Positions 5,770 to 8,232 of a stretch of DNA of 8,232 nt are shown here, piece by piece. The stretch spans positions 1-8,232 of the forward strand of contig JASLGO010000030.1 in the NCBI GenBank assembly GCA_030150135.1, written 5' to 3'. The DNA comes from Aquirhabdus sp. Its GTDB lineage: Bacteria > Pseudomonadota > Gammaproteobacteria > Pseudomonadales > Moraxellaceae. The position numbers and the translations under genes were made by a program. The notes beneath the pieces were generated by a model. That model saw only the letters and a list, made by a program, of their open reading frames with translations. It was not told where the DNA came from and searched no databases. How positions within the stretch are numbered: position 1 is the stretch's first letter; each line of letters starts with the position of its first letter.

Positions 5770-6747
5770 TTGAAAACAACGACTGTGAATCTTATTTTTG
5801 CTGGAACACCTGAATTTGCGGCAACTGCGCTGCAAGCCTTAATTGCTGCTGGACACAACATTTGTGCAGTGTACACACAGCCCGATCGTCCATCTGGACG
5901 TGGGCAGAAGCTAACACCTTCTGCGGTAAAAGCACTTGCCCTCACACATAATATTCCTGTGTATCAACCACTCCATCTAAAAAGCAGTACTGAAGAAGGT
6001 CTGGCAGCTCAAACAGAATTGGCAAAAATTATTGCTGACCATAAAGTTGATGTGATGGTGGTCGCAGCGTATGGGCTGATCTTGCCGCAAACCGTACTGG
6101 ATATGCCACGTTTGGGTTGTTTGAATATTCATGCGTCATTGCTACCGCGTTGGCGTGGAGCAGCGCCGATCCATCGGGCGATTTTGGCAGGAGATACAGA
6201 GACTGGCATTACCATCATGCAAATGGACGCTGGGCTCGATACAGGCGATATGCTGTATGAGGCAAAACTCGCCATTGAAAATAATGATACCAGCGCAACT
6301 TTACATGATCGCTTAGCGATATTAGGCGGTGAAGCGATTGTTCACACATTGGAAAATTTAGCGCAATATCAAACCGATAAAACCAAACAAAATAACGAAC
6401 TGGCCAATTACGCTGCCAAACTCACCAAAGCTGAAGGCAAAATTGACTGGACACAACCTGCTGCGGTCTTGGATCGACTCATTCGAGGATTACAGCCATG
6501 GCCTGTCGCATACACGCAAATGGGTGATGACGTCCTGCGCGTTTGGTCAGCTGTATTGCCTGAAACCAATGAAAATTCAGGACAAGCAGGCGAAATCATT
6601 CACATTGATAAATACGGCGTGACGGTTTGTTGTGGTGATGGGCAAGCTCTGCGCCTCACACAATTGCAATGGGCAGGCGGTAAGCCTCTAAATAGTGTAC
6701 AAATCCTTCAAGCGCAAAAACTTCAAATTGGACAACAACTAAAATGA
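5770..6747 (+). CDS. fmt: Methionyl-tRNA formyltransferase Fmt, non-ATG start
   Basis: Fmt transfers the formyl group of 10-formyltetrahydrofolate to Met-tRNA(fMet), producing the initiator tRNA. Counted from TTG 5770, the 325 residues contain IFAGTPEFAA (9-18), YTQPDRPSGRGQKL (35-48) and the formyltransferase core with Asn119 and His121 in LNIHASLLPRWRGAAPI and Asp157 in GLDTGDM. These equal E. coli Asn106, His108 and Asp144 at constant spacing. The C-terminal tRNA-binding domain starts near 205 and contains IDWTQPA and the PWPVA motif (243-247). There is no ATG before the first conserved strand; the possible starts are TTG 5770 or GTG 5785, which would give M-NLIFAGTPEF and 320 residues, closer to the short N-termini common in the family. 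Neither has a clear ribosome binding site. The stop overlaps the rsmB ATG by 4 bases. The deformylase gene def, a frequent neighbour, is not upstream. Confidence 0.96.
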   Translation: MKTTTVNLIFAGTPEFAATALQALIAAGHNICAVYTQPDRPSGRGQKLTPSAVKALALTHNIPVYQPLHLKSSTEEGLAAQTELAKIIADHKVDVMVVAAYGLILPQTVLDMPRLGCLNIHASLLPRWRGAAPIHRAILAGDTETGITIMQMDAGLDTGDMLYEAKLAIENNDTSATLHDRLAILGGEAIVHTLENLAQYQTDKTKQNNELANYAAKLTKAEGKIDWTQPAAVLDRLIRGLQPWPVAYTQMGDDVLRVWSAVLPETNENSGQAGEIIHIDKYGVTVCCGDGQALRLTQLQWAGGKPLNSVQILQAQKLQIGQQLK

Positions 6748-8126
6748 GCCTGCCGCCAAACAGTTCACCAAAATCTGCGCAGCCGCGCAAATTTCACAAT
6801 GCCCCAGCAAATGCAAAATCTCGCCCCGCCCCGCTCAATCTACGAGCGCAAGTCATTCGCGTGATCGTCAGTGTGCAAGAAGGACAATCGCTCAGCACCT
6901 TACTGCCGAAGGCGTTAGAAAAAACGCCTGAACGTGATCGCGGATTGTTTAATGAATTGGTGATGGGGACATTGCGTCACTGGTTTGCGCTCGATGAGGT
7001 GTTACAACCGATGCTCGCGCGCCCACTAACCGACAATCGTGTGCAGGCTGCGCTGCATTTAGGTCTTTATCAGATTTTCCAGACGCGGATTCCACCGCAT
7101 GCGGCGATTAGCGAAACGGTGGATGCCGCCAAACAACTCGGACAAGAAAAAGCCAGTGGTTTGGTCAACGCCTTACTGCGTCGTACTTTGCGTGAGCAGA
7201 CTGAACTACAAGTAGTTTTTGATCAGCATCATGCCCTGCCCGACTGGCTCGCTAAACAACTCAAAGCAGATTGGGGCGATGAATGGCGTACTTTAGCGGA
7301 ATCGCTACGTCATAGCGCGCCGCTATTTTTGCGCGTGAATAAACGTCAACGCTCACGCAAAGGTTATCTGGATGCACTTGCGCTGCAAGGCATTAACGCG
7401 AATGTGGTTGATCAAAATACACCTGAAGCCATTCAACTGCTACAACCTGTCAATATCCCAAGTTTGCCCGGTTATCTGGATGGTTGGTTTTCGGTACAGG
7501 ACTTAAACGCGCAGCGTTGTGCAGCATTGTTTTGTGATGAGACCTTCAAGGGATTGGATGGCAAAATTGTTCTCGATGCGTGCGCTGCACCCGGCGGCAA
7601 AACCGCGCATTTGCTTGAACAATACACGCCGCAAAAAATGATCGCCCTCGACAGCGATTCGTATCGCTTAAAGCGTGTGCGTGAAAATCTGAATCGCCTC
7701 GAACTGTTTGATCAAAATCGCGTGGTGGTCACGACTGCAGACGCCAGCGAATGGCAAGCAGATGAGTCACTAGATGCGATTCTGCTGGATGCACCATGTA
7801 GTGCGACAGGCGTTTTACGCCGCCATCCTGATATTCGGTTATTACGCCAAGAGACTGATATTGCTCAGACTGTAGAACTGCAAGCCAAGTTACTCGATCA
7901 TTTATGGTCACAGCTTAAAGTTGGTGGACGCATGGTGTATATCACCTGTTCGTTGCTAAAAGCTGAAAATGAAGATCAAATTACGGCATTTCTGGAGCGT
8001 ACGCCGAACGCAGTTGAAAAACCGATTGCTGCGGATTGGGGCATGGCTCGTCCGATTGGGCGTCAGTGTTTCCCTGCGACAGATAGTGGCGATGGGTTTT
8101 ATTTTGCGGTGTTGGAAAAGGTTTGA
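6744..8126 (+). CDS. rsmB: 16S rRNA (cytosine-967 C5) methyltransferase RsmB
   Basis: RsmB (Sun/Fmu) methylates C967 of 16S rRNA using S-adenosylmethionine. The 460 residues are organised as a basic, Pro/Ser/Ala-rich N-terminal tail (1-30), a NusB-like RNA-binding domain (about 33-165), a linker domain and a Rossmann methyltransferase domain (about 240-460). The SAM motif is DACAAPGGKT (278-287), the acidic ribose-binding residue is Asp303 in ALDSDS, motif IV is LDAPCSATGVLRRHPDIR with Cys352, and the TCS motif carries the catalytic Cys402; both cysteines of the NOL1/NOP2/Sun mechanism are present. The C-terminal GDGFYFAVLEK is typical. The ATG overlaps the fmt TGA (ATGA), so translation is probably coupled; no independent ribosome binding site is visible. 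The N-terminal tail is longer than in E. coli (429 residues), and a later start is conceivable, but the overlap favours this one. Confidence 0.96.
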   Translation: MSLPPNSSPKSAQPRKFHNAPANAKSRPAPLNLRAQVIRVIVSVQEGQSLSTLLPKALEKTPERDRGLFNELVMGTLRHWFALDEVLQPMLARPLTDNRVQAALHLGLYQIFQTRIPPHAAISETVDAAKQLGQEKASGLVNALLRRTLREQTELQVVFDQHHALPDWLAKQLKADWGDEWRTLAESLRHSAPLFLRVNKRQRSRKGYLDALALQGINANVVDQNTPEAIQLLQPVNIPSLPGYLDGWFSVQDLNAQRCAALFCDETFKGLDGKIVLDACAAPGGKTAHLLEQYTPQKMIALDSDSYRLKRVRENLNRLELFDQNRVVVTTADASEWQADESLDAILLDAPCSATGVLRRHPDIRLLRQETDIAQTVELQAKLLDHLWSQLKVGGRMVYITCSLLKAENEDQITAFLERTPNAVEKPIAADWGMARPIGRQCFPATDSGDGFYFAVLEKV

Positions 8127-8190
8127 TGACTTTAGGATTAGATAGAAAATCCATAAATGATCAATGGAATAGTTAGAAGCGAGCTCCCTC

Positions 8191-8232
8191 ATGAAAATTC
8201 ACGGCCTTCGTATTTACCCCCAGTCAGTCAAG
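8191..8232 (+). CDS. Start of an unidentified gene, 3'-truncated by window edge
   Basis: An ATG at 8191 opens a frame that stays open to the window end, giving MKIHGLRIYPQSVK. The 64-base gap after rsmB and the lack of any other gene fit a new start on the same strand. The peptide, with a short strand followed by IYP, faintly recalls the beginning of MOSC-type beta-barrel domains, but 14 residues cannot carry that assignment. Only a weak GCGAG-like ribosome binding site (8180-8184) precedes it. Treat as a probable but unidentified protein. Confidence 0.4.
   Translation, partial: MKIHGLRIYPQSVK

Noticed and set aside
7956..8192. Minus-strand 78-codon frame over the rsmB end
   Set aside because: It lies mostly antisense to conserved rsmB codons and has no start signal or family features.

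Overview
The window looks like ordinary chromosomal DNA of a gammaproteobacterium, most likely Acinetobacter or another member of the Moraxellaceae. This is inferred from protein flavour, gene order (hisB-hisH, a DUF805 membrane gene, hisA) and the style of the intergenic repeats; no search was possible. It holds six complete protein genes recognisable by family plus one complete DUF805 membrane gene of unknown role, two genes cut by the window edges, and small non-coding elements. There are no tRNA or rRNA genes, no CRISPR array and no transposase.

Left part (1-2460, + strand) is a histidine biosynthesis block. It contains the last 34 codons of hisB, then hisH starting directly on the hisB stop codon, then a 240-residue DUF805 membrane protein, then hisA. 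The DUF805 gene is bracketed by two perfect inverted repeats, one ending 5 bases before its start codon and one just after its stop, so it looks like an independent unit set inside the his cluster. A strong bidirectional terminator follows hisA. hisF, the partner of hisH, is not in the window.

Middle part (2461-5490) holds ilvD on the minus strand (dihydroxy-acid dehydratase, isoleucine/valine synthesis), convergent with hisA. It is divergent from a LysR-type regulator on the + strand. The 222-base ilvD/lysR spacer contains an AT-rich palindrome and a second short palindrome overlapping a plausible ilvD promoter, the usual layout for LysR control of a divergent neighbour.

Right part (5490-8232) starts with a 281-base spacer full of small inverted repeats. 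It then carries fmt (methionyl-tRNA formyltransferase) and rsmB (16S rRNA m5C967 methyltransferase), overlapping by 4 bases in ATGA fashion, and finally the first 14 codons of an unidentified gene. fmt has no ATG start in the right place and must use TTG or GTG.

The two repeat-rich spacers (2475-2586 and 5550-5725) share colinear short blocks, including an identical 16-mer, and look like two diverged copies of one intergenic repeat. I see no convincing undescribed system. The points most worth checking are the DUF805/pilin-like protein with its flanking hairpins, the non-ATG start of fmt, the shared intergenic repeat and the ilvD/lysR spacer.
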